A stretch of DNA of 64,000 nucleotides from Bin125 sp026705025 (lineage in GTDB: Bacteria; Chloroflexota; Dehalococcoidia; Bin125). The notes below the pieces were generated by a model. The model had not been told where the DNA came from. It did not search any database and was given only the letters and a program-made list of their open reading frames with translations. The stretch covers positions 52,366 to 116,365 of the forward strand of contig JAPPBN010000012.1 of assembly GCA_026705025.1 (NCBI GenBank). The letters are read 5' to 3'. Below are positions 54,307-61,539 of the stretch, piece by piece (position 1 is the stretch's first letter; each line of letters begins with the position of its first letter). A program made the position numbers and the translations under genes.

Positions 54307-54355
54307 ACGGAACAAGGCCGCTCTCTGAACGAGTGGAACTGCAAAGGACAACGAC

Positions 54356-55999
54356 ATGCCAGACCAGATGGGATCTGAACTGCTGGCCCGACAGATGGTC
54401 AATGAGGGGGTCGAGGATCTCTTCTACATCATGGGCGGACCGATCATCGAGGCGGCCGGATTCGCCGCCGAGCACGGCATCCGCACGATCGACTGCCGCC
54501 ACGAGCAGGGCGCGGCGATGGCCGCGCATGGCTACGCCCGGGTCAAGCGACTGCCCGGCGTCTGCATGGCCGCCTCGGGACCGGCAACGACCAACCTGCT
54601 GACGGGCGTCGCCAATGCCTACCTCGACGGCGTGCCGATGGTCGCCCTCGGCGGCGCGGCCGCGTTCTCGTCGTTCGAGCGTGACGACTTCCAGGAGTAT
54701 GACCAGCTCGCAATGGCAGTTCCGGTGACTCGCTGGGCCAGCCGCGTGACCCATTCTGCCCGGATGCCCGAGTTCTTCAACCTCGCCTACCGCGAGTCCC
54801 AGGGACCGAAGCCCGGCCCGACCTACCTCGACCTGCCCGGAGACACGTTGTACCAACAGTCGGACGACGACACCGTCTGGTTCCCCGACGCCGCCGCGGC
54901 TCGTTCACGACCAGGCGCCGACCCCGACCAGGTGAAGGAAGCGATTGAGTTGCTGTCCAACGCGGCGCGGCCGATCATCCTGACCGGGACCGGCATCTTC
55001 TGGTCCGACGCCTCGGCCGAACTGCGCGAGTTCGTCGAGACTTCCGGCATCCCGTTCTACACCACGCCGCAGGGTCGCGGCGTCGTCCCTGAGGACCACG
55101 ACCTCTGCTTCATTGCCGCGCGCTCCAAGGCCTTCCGCGAGGCCGATGTGGCGCTCGTCGTCGGCACGCGCCTCAACTTCGTCGTAGGCTCCGGCCTGCC
55201 GCCGCGCTGGGCTCCCGACCTCAAGGTGATCCACGTCGACACCGATCCCACCGAGATCGGCCACAACAAGGAAGCGACCGTCGGCATGGTCGCCGACGCC
55301 AAGCGCGCGCTGGTGGCGCTGACCGCCGCCGCGAAGGAAGCCGGCCTCAAGGGTCCGACCGACTGGGTCGCCGACCTGCGCGAATCGGACGACAACCGTC
55401 GCCAGCAATCGCTCGAGCAGGCGCACTCCTCGACCGTGCCGATCCACCCCCTGCGCCTGGCCGATGAAGTCGTCCAGCGCATGGACCGCGACGCGGTCGT
55501 CTGCGTTGACGGCAATGCCACGCTGGCCTTCGCCCGGCAGTACATTCCGTCCTACGCCGAGGGCGGCCGGCTCAATCCCGGACCCAACGGCTGCATGGGC
55601 GTCGGCCTGCCCTACGTGCTCGGCGCCAAGGCCGCCGCGCCCGAGCGACAGGTGATCGGATTCGTCGGCGACGGCTCGTTCCTGATGAACGTCCAGGAGA
55701 TCGACACGATGGTCCGCCACAACCTGCCGGGCACGATCGTGATCTCCAACAACGCCGGCTGGACCGCGGGCACGAACGACACCCCGGGCCGACCGCTCGG
55801 CTACGGTCAGCGCTACGAAGACATCGCCGTCGCCCTCGGCGGCCACGGCGAGCATGTGACCAAACCCGAGGACATCGGTCCGGCAATCGAGCGGGCGATG
55901 GAATCTGGTCTTCCGGCCGTCGTCAACGTCGAGGTCGAGCAGCACGCCATGCCCGGCCAGGCCCGCTTCGGCGGATACTCGGCGACACTGAGCCGCTAA
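54356..55999 (+). CDS. Thiamine-diphosphate-dependent enzyme (acetolactate-synthase-like)
   Basis: A 547-residue ThDP enzyme. The N-terminal PYR domain holds the catalytic glutamate in DCRHEQGAAMAAHGYAR. A central domain binds FAD or nucleotide in some relatives. The C-terminal PP domain has the ThDP motif GDGSFLMNVQEIDTMVRHNLPGTIVISNN (G-D-G ... N-N, described in parts). It belongs with acetolactate synthase, oxalyl-CoA decarboxylase and 2-hydroxyacyl-CoA lyase; the sequence does not tell which, and no regulatory small subunit is near. A strong hairpin follows the stop. Confidence 0.9.
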   Translation: MPDQMGSELLARQMVNEGVEDLFYIMGGPIIEAAGFAAEHGIRTIDCRHEQGAAMAAHGYARVKRLPGVCMAASGPATTNLLTGVANAYLDGVPMVALGGAAAFSSFERDDFQEYDQLAMAVPVTRWASRVTHSARMPEFFNLAYRESQGPKPGPTYLDLPGDTLYQQSDDDTVWFPDAAAARSRPGADPDQVKEAIELLSNAARPIILTGTGIFWSDASAELREFVETSGIPFYTTPQGRGVVPEDHDLCFIAARSKAFREADVALVVGTRLNFVVGSGLPPRWAPDLKVIHVDTDPTEIGHNKEATVGMVADAKRALVALTAAAKEAGLKGPTDWVADLRESDDNRRQQSLEQAHSSTVPIHPLRLADEVVQRMDRDAVVCVDGNATLAFARQYIPSYAEGGRLNPGPNGCMGVGLPYVLGAKAAAPERQVIGFVGDGSFLMNVQEIDTMVRHNLPGTIVISNNAGWTAGTNDTPGRPLGYGQRYEDIAVALGGHGEHVTKPEDIGPAIERAMESGLPAVVNVEVEQHAMPGQARFGGYSATLSR

Positions 56000-56022
56000 G
56001 CATCGAACGTCGAGACACAGCC

Positions 56023-56051
56023 ACAGAGGCGGGGGTTGCCCCCGCCTCTGT
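56023..56051 (+). terminator. Perfect 13-base-pair hairpin after the ThDP enzyme gene
   Basis: ACAGAGGCGGGGG, loop TTG, CCCCCGCCTCTGT, beginning 24 bases after the stop codon. The stem is perfect and very GC-rich, but no T-run follows, so it is a terminator without a clear U tract, or an attenuator in front of the PNPOx genes. Confidence 0.65.
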
Positions 56052-56070
56052 CATTGCAAAGGACTGACTC

Positions 56071-56898
56071 ATGGCATCGGTACCCGCCGAGCACGCCGAC
56101 CTCGTCGGCGCGCCCCACTTCGCCCACCTTGTCACCGTCAATCGCGACGGTTCGCCTCAGTCGTCACCGATCTGGATCCGTCCCGATCGCGTTTCCGCCG
56201 ATGGCGCCGTCGAGTCAATCTTCTTCGTCACCGGCCTGCGCTATCGCAAAGCGCTGAACATCCAGCGCGAGCCGCGAGTGGCGCTCTCAATCCACGGCGC
56301 CGACCAGCCGTACCGGATGCTCGAAATCGTTGGCACTGCCTCCATGAAACCGCGCACATCGTGGGACGAGCTTGACGCCATCTCCAACACGTATCTCGGC
56401 ACCGATTACCCCTACAAGGGCGACGATCCGGCCGGCTGGCACGTGACCGTCGAAATCGACCGCGTCACCTTGCCCAACGACGGTGAGCAGCCGCCCTTCG
56501 TCGATCCGCCGGCGGCCGGCTCCGACCTGCTCAGCCCGCCTCACTTCGCGCATGTGGCCACGGTCAGTTCGACCGGCCAGCCACGCTCTTCCGTGGTCTG
56601 GCATCGGCGTCCCGAAGGCGGCGGGGAGAACGACATCGAGTTCTGGACCTCTGCCCAGACGCTCAAGACCAGGCACCTGCGCAACAATCCCGCCGTCGCC
56701 GTCAGCATCCACGACGAGGTTGACCCATACCGCTACACCGAGCTGCGAGGCCAGGCGCAGATCACCGCGATCGATGGCCGCCAGATGGCCGACGAGCTGA
56801 CCCGGCTCTACTGGAAGCTCGACCAGTTCCCGATGGATGTCGACGCGATGGCCAACAGCGTCGCGATCCGCGTCGAGACAACTCACCGAGTTGGCTGA
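56071..56898 (+). CDS. Double-domain PNPOx-fold protein, copy 1
   Basis: A 275-residue protein made of two PNPOx-like split-barrel domains: residues about 1-130 start with DLVGAPHFAHLVTVNRDGSPQSSPIWIRP, and residues about 150-275 with DLLSPPHFAHVATVSSTGQPRSSVVWHRRP, the same pattern repeated. Single-domain relatives bind F420, FMN or haem as homodimers, so this fusion could form an internal pseudo-dimer. AAGGA precedes the ATG. A paralogue with the same structure follows 26 bases downstream. Function unknown; substrate not predictable. Confidence 0.86.
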   Translation: MASVPAEHADLVGAPHFAHLVTVNRDGSPQSSPIWIRPDRVSADGAVESIFFVTGLRYRKALNIQREPRVALSIHGADQPYRMLEIVGTASMKPRTSWDELDAISNTYLGTDYPYKGDDPAGWHVTVEIDRVTLPNDGEQPPFVDPPAAGSDLLSPPHFAHVATVSSTGQPRSSVVWHRRPEGGGENDIEFWTSAQTLKTRHLRNNPAVAVSIHDEVDPYRYTELRGQAQITAIDGRQMADELTRLYWKLDQFPMDVDAMANSVAIRVETTHRVG

Positions 56899-56924
56899 AC
56901 CGCGTTCCGGACTCGGAGGAGCAC

Positions 56925-57761
56925 ATGGCTGTCGTCCCGCCCGACTTCGCCGACCTCTGCGGCGCGCCGCACTTCGCACACGTGGTCACCGTCAACCGCG
57001 ATGGCTCGCCGCAGTCCTCGCCGGTCTGGTTCCGGCCCGAGCAGGTCAATCCGGACGGCTCCGTCGAGTCGGTCTACTTCAGCACCGGCAAGCGATTCCG
57101 CAAGTCGCTCAACATGCTGCGCGAGCCTCGCGTGGCGATCTCCGTCCATGACGCCAATAATCCCTACCGCATGATCGAGATTGTCGGGACTGCATCGCTC
57201 GAGGTCCGCAGCGACTGGGAAGACGTCGACGAGATTTCGCGCAGTTACATCGGACGGGATTACCCCGGCAAAGGCGAGGGCAGCGGCGACGGCTGGGGCA
57301 TCACCGTCCACATCGAGCGGGTGGTCACCCTCGATTTCTCACCCGGTGATGTCCTCGATCCCCCCGAGGCCGGCACTGATCTCCTGAATCCACCCCATTT
57401 CGCCCACGTCGCCACGGTGAGTTCCATCGGGCAGCCGCGTTCGTCAGTTGTCTGGCACCGGAGAGCTGCAGGAGGCGGCGAGGACGACATCGAGTTTTGG
57501 ACCGCACCAGCGACCCTCAAGGTGCGTCATCTGCGCCGCAATCCGGCGGTCGCTGTCAGCATCCATGACGAGGCCAATCCCTATCGCTACACCGAGCTCC
57601 GCGGTCGCGCCACGCTCACCGAAGTCCTGGGCCATCAGTTACTGGACGAACTCACGCCGCTCTACTGGAAGCAGGACCGCTATCCCGAGGGCGACGACGA
57701 CCTGTCGGAGGGCGTGGTCGTGCAGATCGAGACGAGGCACCGCGTGTTCTACGGGGAGTAG
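56925..57761 (+). CDS. Double-domain PNPOx-fold protein, copy 2
   Basis: A 278-residue paralogue of the preceding gene with the same two domains (DLCGAPHFAHVVTVNRDGSPQSSPVWFRPE and DLLNPPHFAHVATVSSIGQPRSSVVWHRR, given in parts) and similar spacing. GGAGGAG lies just before the ATG. Both genes were copied after the internal fusion, since each has both halves. The last 13 bases overlap the convergent first VOC gene of the array, tail to tail. It may act with the VOC proteins; PNPOx and VOC genes are also linked at 11908-13207. Confidence 0.86.
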   Translation: MAVVPPDFADLCGAPHFAHVVTVNRDGSPQSSPVWFRPEQVNPDGSVESVYFSTGKRFRKSLNMLREPRVAISVHDANNPYRMIEIVGTASLEVRSDWEDVDEISRSYIGRDYPGKGEGSGDGWGITVHIERVVTLDFSPGDVLDPPEAGTDLLNPPHFAHVATVSSIGQPRSSVVWHRRAAGGGEDDIEFWTAPATLKVRHLRRNPAVAVSIHDEANPYRYTELRGRATLTEVLGHQLLDELTPLYWKQDRYPEGDDDLSEGVVVQIETRHRVFYGE

Positions 57762-58267
57762 TGTCGGGCGGCCCCGCGACCTGGTGCTCCGCCTCCATAC
57801 CGGCCAATCGCCCGGGCCAGACCGGCGAGCGATTCAGTCAGCGCGTCGTGCGACGGCTCGCGCAGATGCTGGCGAAACTCCCAGAGCATTCCCTCGCAGT
57901 CGCGAACCGTGTACGCGCGGGAGCCGTAAAACTGGTCGGCCGGCTGCCGCACGATCTCTGCACCGGCCGTGGTCGCATGAGCGCAATGCGCATCGACATC
58001 CTCTATGTACACGCACAGCACCGTGTGTTGCGCCCCGAGTCGATCCGGCGTGCTCAGGCCAAAGTCCGGATCCGCATATCCGATCAGGATCCGCTCGCCG
58101 TTGAGCGAGACTTCGGCGTGCGCCACCTCGCCGTCGGGCCACTCCAGCATCATTGTCTGCTCGAAGCCGAACACGTCACACAGAAACGCCGTCGCCGCCC
58201 GCGGATCGTCGTAGTAGACGTAGGGCGCGATGTGCTGCGAACCCTCGGGCAGCGGAACGTCCGACAT
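57749..58267 (-). CDS. VOC-family protein, array copy 1 (distal)
   Basis: A 172-residue VOC protein: HIAPYVYYDDPRAATAFLCDVFGF, DGEVAHAEVSLNGERILIGYA, CVYIEDVDAHCAHATTAGAEIV, then DQFYGSRAYTVRDCEGMLWEFRQHL with the D-Q-F-Y-G-x-R pattern of PhnB-like VOC proteins. The C-terminal tail (about 30 residues, rich in Gly/Arg) is longer than in the other array members. Last gene of a seven-gene minus-strand array. Metal and ligand unknown. Confidence 0.88.
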   Translation of the reverse strand: MSDVPLPEGSQHIAPYVYYDDPRAATAFLCDVFGFEQTMMLEWPDGEVAHAEVSLNGERILIGYADPDFGLSTPDRLGAQHTVLCVYIEDVDAHCAHATTAGAEIVRQPADQFYGSRAYTVRDCEGMLWEFRQHLREPSHDALTESLAGLARAIGRYGGGAPGRGAARHYSP

Positions 58268-58278
58268 GGCGGCCCAGC

Positions 58279-58737
58279 CTACTCCGCCCCCATCGCGTCG
58301 ATTGCGGCTTGCATTTCCGCCACTGACACGTCATGCAGATGCTGGTGGAACCACCAGCGATGTCCCTCGAGGTCGTGCGCGCGGTACGTACGCTCGCCGT
58401 AGAACTGGTCGCCGAGTTCCTCGTAGATTTCTGCGCCCTCTGCCCTCGCTCGCTCGAAATGAGCGTCCACATCGTCAACGTAGACCTGGATACAGGCATG
58501 CAGGTGCGGCAACGAGCGCGGGCTGCCTAGGCCGCCCTCCGTCCAGGCCGAGGCCAGGGAAATAGTCGCGTGACGATAGGTCAACTCGGCGTGGCCGATG
58601 CTGCCGTCAGGCATTTCCAACCGAAAACTCTCGTCAAATCCGAATGCCCGGCAGAGAAACTCGATCGCAGCAGGCGCATCGGCGTATGAGAGCGCTGGAA
58701 CGAACCGCTGCTCGTGGGCTGCGGGTGAGTCGGTCAC
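58279..58737 (-). CDS. VOC-family protein, array copy 2
   Basis: A 152-residue VOC protein: FVPALSYADAPAAIEFLCRAFGF, GSIGHAELTYRHATISLASA, QVYVDDVDAHFERARAEGAEI and DQFYGERTYRAHDLEGHRWWFHQHL. Close to copy 3 in sequence (both FVPALSY/IVPALSY and LEMPDGSIGHA/LDMPDGSIGHA). Eleven bases separate it from both neighbours, so the array is one transcript in this part. Confidence 0.9.
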   Translation of the reverse strand: MTDSPAAHEQRFVPALSYADAPAAIEFLCRAFGFDESFRLEMPDGSIGHAELTYRHATISLASAWTEGGLGSPRSLPHLHACIQVYVDDVDAHFERARAEGAEIYEELGDQFYGERTYRAHDLEGHRWWFHQHLHDVSVAEMQAAIDAMGAE

Positions 58738-58747
58738 TGGTTGCTCC

Positions 58748-59233
58748 TCAATCGCCCGTGTCGGACGGCGCCGCCATCATCTCGTCAATTGTGGCTTGCA
58801 CCTCTTCGCCGGTGAACTTCTGCAGTTCCTGGTGAAACCACCAGCGCCCGCCCTCGGGATCCTCGGCCCGATAGGTCCGGTCGCCGAAGAACTGATCCTC
58901 CGGCTCCTGCAGGATCTTGGCGCCTGCTGCCACGGCTCGGGCGTAGTGCGCGTCGACATCCTCGACATACACCATCACGCTGGCGTGCAGGTGAGGCAGC
59001 CCGCTCGGACCGCCGAGTCCACCCTCCGGATAGGCCGACGCCAGGGTCACCTCGTCCTCGTCACTGAGCAGCGAGGCATGACCAATGCTGCCGTCCGGCA
59101 TGTCGAGGCGGAAGCGCTCTTCAAACCCGAACGCGCGGCACAGAAACTCGATCATTGCCGGTGCGTCGTCGTACGACAGGGCCGGCACGATCCGCTGTCT
59201 GCGTCCCGCCGCGAGCTCTTGCTCTTCGCTCAT
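58748..59233 (-). CDS. VOC-family protein, array copy 3
   Basis: A 161-residue VOC protein: RIVPALSYDDAPAMIEFLCRAFGF, DGSIGHASLLSDEDEVTLASA, MVYVEDVDAHYARAVAAGAKIL and DQFFGDRTYRAEDPEGGRWWFHQEL. ATG 59233 is preferred over one nine codons upstream because GGGGAG precedes it. The His usually seen before W in D-P-E-G-H-x-W is Gly here. It lies four bases after copy 4. Confidence 0.9.
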   Translation of the reverse strand: MSEEQELAAGRRQRIVPALSYDDAPAMIEFLCRAFGFEERFRLDMPDGSIGHASLLSDEDEVTLASAYPEGGLGGPSGLPHLHASVMVYVEDVDAHYARAVAAGAKILQEPEDQFFGDRTYRAEDPEGGRWWFHQELQKFTGEEVQATIDEMMAAPSDTGD

Positions 59234-59237
59234 TGAT

Positions 59238-59699
59238 TCACTCCCCGGCTGGCGACTCACTCATCGCCGCCATCATTTCCTCCGGAGTCACGTCGCGGAC
59301 GTGTTGGTGAAAGTCCCAGCCGACACCCTCCGGATCGAGCGCCCGATAGGTGCGGTCGCCGTAGAACTGATCCTCGGGCTCCTGCACGATCTGCGCACCG
59401 GCCGCACGGGCCCGCTCGCAATGCGCATCCAGGTCGTCGACATAGACCAGGACGGAGGCATGCACGCCGCCCAGGGACTTCGGGCTGCTCAGCCCACCCT
59501 CGGCGAACTCGCCAGCCAGCATCAGCGTCTCGCCGCCCATCTGCAACTCGCAATGCCCGATATTCCCGTCCGGCATCTCCAACAGCAAACCCTGTTTGAA
59601 GCCGAATGCGTTGATCAGGAACTCGATCGCCGCCTTGGGATCCGAGTAGTTGAGATATGGCAGGATTCGCTGGCTGCCCTCAGGTGGATTCTGAACCAT
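59238..59699 (-). CDS. VOC-family protein, array copy 4
   Basis: A 153-residue VOC protein: RILPYLNYSDPKAAIEFLINAFGF, DGNIGHCELQMGGETLMLAGEF, LVYVDDLDAHCERARAAGAQIV and DQFYGDRTYRALDPEGVGWDFHQHV. It shares the N-terminal MVQNPPEGxQR with copy 5, pointing to a recent duplication of these two. Substrate unknown. Confidence 0.9.
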   Translation of the reverse strand: MVQNPPEGSQRILPYLNYSDPKAAIEFLINAFGFKQGLLLEMPDGNIGHCELQMGGETLMLAGEFAEGGLSSPKSLGGVHASVLVYVDDLDAHCERARAAGAQIVQEPEDQFYGDRTYRALDPEGVGWDFHQHVRDVTPEEMMAAMSESPAGE

Positions 59700-59742
59700 G
59701 TTCGCGCCTTTCGCGTCTGTTCCTGGTCTGTTCGCGTGGGCG

Positions 59743-60207
59743 TCAGCCCTCGCCTTCGCTCATCTGCTCCAGCGCTGCCATCAACTCCTCCGGCGTCACG
59801 TCGCGGATGTGCTGCGTGAAAATCCATTGGTGACCCTCAGGATCGACGGTGCGATAGCTGCGGTCGCCATAGAACTGATCGGCAATCTCCTCCACGATCT
59901 CGGCGCCGGCCGCTTTGGCATGTTCGTAGTGGTCGTCGACGTTGTCCACGTAGACCATCACCTGGCTGTGGACGGCGCTCAGGCTGCGAGGGCTGGCGTG
60001 GCCCATCTCATCGAAGGCCGTGGATAGGAACACCACATTGTCCTGCAGATGCAGTTCAGCGTGCCCGAGCACGCCGTTGCCCATATCCATCTGCGTCCCG
60101 GCTTCGAAGCCGTACGCGCCGCAGAGATACTCAATCGCCGCCGGCGCATCGGCGTACGACAGGTACGGAATCACCCGTTGATTACCCTCTGGTGGATTCT
60201 GAACCAT
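59743..60207 (-). CDS. VOC-family protein, array copy 5
   Basis: A 154-residue VOC protein: RVIPYLSYADAPAAIEYLCGAYGF, GNGVLGHAELHLQDNVVFLSTA, MVYVDNVDDHYEHAKAAGAEIV and DQFYGDRSYRTVDPEGHQWIFTQHI. Same N-terminal MVQNPPEG as copy 4. Neighbour genes are 43 and about 50 bases away. Confidence 0.9.
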   Translation of the reverse strand: MVQNPPEGNQRVIPYLSYADAPAAIEYLCGAYGFEAGTQMDMGNGVLGHAELHLQDNVVFLSTAFDEMGHASPRSLSAVHSQVMVYVDNVDDHYEHAKAAGAEIVEEIADQFYGDRSYRTVDPEGHQWIFTQHIRDVTPEELMAALEQMSEGEG

Positions 60208-60258
60208 GATCCTGTCCTCTCATTCCCATCTGTCGCAGCGCCCCGGAATCGGGCGCGG

Positions 60259-60723
60259 CTACTCGTGCTCGCTTGCGATCTTGCGCATCGCCTCCGCCGA
60301 CTCCTCGTCGGGCACGACGCGCACGTGTTGCTGGAAACTCCAGCGGTGTCCCTCGAGATCCTGTACCCAATACGTCCGGTCGCCCCAGAACTGGTCCTCG
60401 GGCTCCGACAGGATTGCCGCGCCTTCGGCCTGCGCGTGAGCGAAATGCGCATCAACGTCGTCGACGTACACGGTGATTTGCTGGTGCAGCGCCGGCAGAC
60501 CGCGAGGAGACCTGGTGCCGGCTTCGTCGAAGGCCGACGAGATCATCACCTGTTCGCCCAGGAACGTCAGCGCCGCATGTCCGATACGGCCGTCACCGGT
60601 CTCCATGCGCCTGATCTCCTCAAACCCGAACACGCGGCAGAGCCAGTCGATCGCAGCCGGGGCGTCGGCATAGGTCAAGTAGGGAACGATCCGCTGATGG
60701 CCGAGTTGTTCGCTGTCCGCCAT
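60259..60723 (-). CDS. VOC-family protein, array copy 6
   Basis: A 154-residue VOC protein: RIVPYLTYADAPAAIDWLCRVFGF, DGRIGHAALTFLGEQVMISSA, TVYVDDVDAHFAHAQAEGAAIL and DQFWGDRTYWVQDLEGHRWSFQQHV. ATG 60723 starts at the conserved N-terminus; the frame extends 27 codons further up but without family similarity. The 120-base gap before it holds a hairpin and AT-rich DNA, so a second promoter may lie here. Confidence 0.88.
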   Translation of the reverse strand: MADSEQLGHQRIVPYLTYADAPAAIDWLCRVFGFEEIRRMETGDGRIGHAALTFLGEQVMISSAFDEAGTRSPRGLPALHQQITVYVDDVDAHFAHAQAEGAAILSEPEDQFWGDRTYWVQDLEGHRWSFQQHVRVVPDEESAEAMRKIASEHE

Positions 60724-60742
60724 GCCGAGGGTCCAATCCACT

Positions 60743-60817
60743 CCGTCACGAAGGCATGTGAGTGACCATAGCGCATATATGTTCTGAATAGCAAGCCGCC
60801 CCACGCGTTGCGGGGCG
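60743..60817. promoter_or_regulatory. Hairpin and AT-rich stretch between VOC copies 7 and 6
   Basis: CGCCCC at 60797-60802 pairs with GGGGCG at 60812-60817 (on the minus strand this lies about 27 bases after the stop of copy 7). It is followed on the minus strand by the AT-rich GCTATTCAGAACATATATG. Read that way, a terminator-like hairpin precedes a possible promoter for copies 6 to 1, so copy 7 may be regulated apart. Confidence 0.4.
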
Positions 60818-60843
60818 ACTAGACATATCGTACAGGTTGATTG

Positions 60844-61341
60844 CTACCAGGTGAGCAGGCGCCGCTCCACCTCAACCCGCGGTACGTCTCGGATGCGCTG
60901 GCAAAAGCTCCAACGATGGCCCTCGAGATCGAGGGCATGGTATGAGCGCATGCCCCAGAAGCGGTCTTGCAGACCCTGCACGATCCTCGCCCCTTCCAGC
61001 ATGGCGTGCTGGTAGTGCTCCTCGATGTCGCCGACATGCATGTGAATCCGAGAAGTCGCCACCTGATCTCCCCGCGGCGCATGATTGTCGAGCTGCCCGA
61101 ACTCCGACGACAACATCACGTAGAGTCCGTCATGGCAAAGGGAAGCGTGAGCAATTCTGCCGTCCGCGCTGGTGTAGGAGTTGGCCAGCTCGAACCCGAA
61201 CACCCGGCAGAGCCAGTCAATCGCTGCCGGAGCGTCCGCGTAGGTCAGGTAGGGGAAGATCTGCTGTCGATCGACAATAGCGTCGGGTACGTCGGTCATG
61301 TCGGTCATGTCGGTCATGTCGGTCATAGTCGCGCGAGTCAT
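60844..61341 (-). CDS. VOC-family protein, array copy 7 (promoter-proximal)
   Basis: A 165-residue VOC protein: QIFPYLTYADAPAAIDWLCRVFGF, DGRIAHASLCHDGLYVMLSSEF, HMHVGDIEEHYQHAMLEGARIV and DRFWGMRSYHALDLEGHRWSFCQRI. ATG 61341 has AGGAGG eight bases upstream. The N-terminus repeats Met-Thr-Asp four times, encoded by a nine-base tandem repeat. A perfect palindrome lies just upstream of the ribosome site. It is close to copy 6 in sequence. Confidence 0.88.
   Translation of the reverse strand: MTRATMTDMTDMTDMTDVPDAIVDRQQIFPYLTYADAPAAIDWLCRVFGFELANSYTSADGRIAHASLCHDGLYVMLSSEFGQLDNHAPRGDQVATSRIHMHVGDIEEHYQHAMLEGARIVQGLQDRFWGMRSYHALDLEGHRWSFCQRIRDVPRVEVERRLLTW
61291..61326. repeat. Nine-base tandem repeat in the start region of VOC copy 7
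   Basis: About four copies of GTCGGTCAT in tandem (on the coding strand ATGACCGAC, Met-Thr-Asp). Every copy contains an ATG in frame, so changes in copy number would keep the frame and only change the number of MTD units and possible start codons. Confidence 0.85.
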
Positions 61342-61364
61342 GACGTCTACCTCCTGATGCCTGT

Positions 61365-61385
61365 CGAAACACACCGTGTGTTTCG
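61365..61385. promoter_or_regulatory. Perfect 21-base palindrome upstream of the VOC array
   Basis: CGAAACACAC-C-GTGTGTTTCG, two perfect ten-base arms around one base. It lies about 11 bases upstream of the AGGAGG ribosome site of VOC copy 7, so a repressor bound here would block the array. A TetR- or MarR-type site would have this size, but no regulator gene is adjacent. Confidence 0.68.
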
Positions 61386-61539
61386 CCTGCCACCGACCTT
61401 ATGCCCGGCGTCCAACGCGCAATCCGGTGACCGAAATCACAAGACTCAAGGGCCACACTCGGACTGTTGCCCATCTGGCCCACACGGCAATTCTGAGTCC
61501 GCAGCGACACTCAGCGAGTCTCCAACAATGCACGAACGA

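Noticed and set aside
61291..61326. CRISPR-like or regulatory repeat array
   Set aside because: The unit is only nine bases with no spacers and is in frame at a gene start, so it is a coding tandem repeat.
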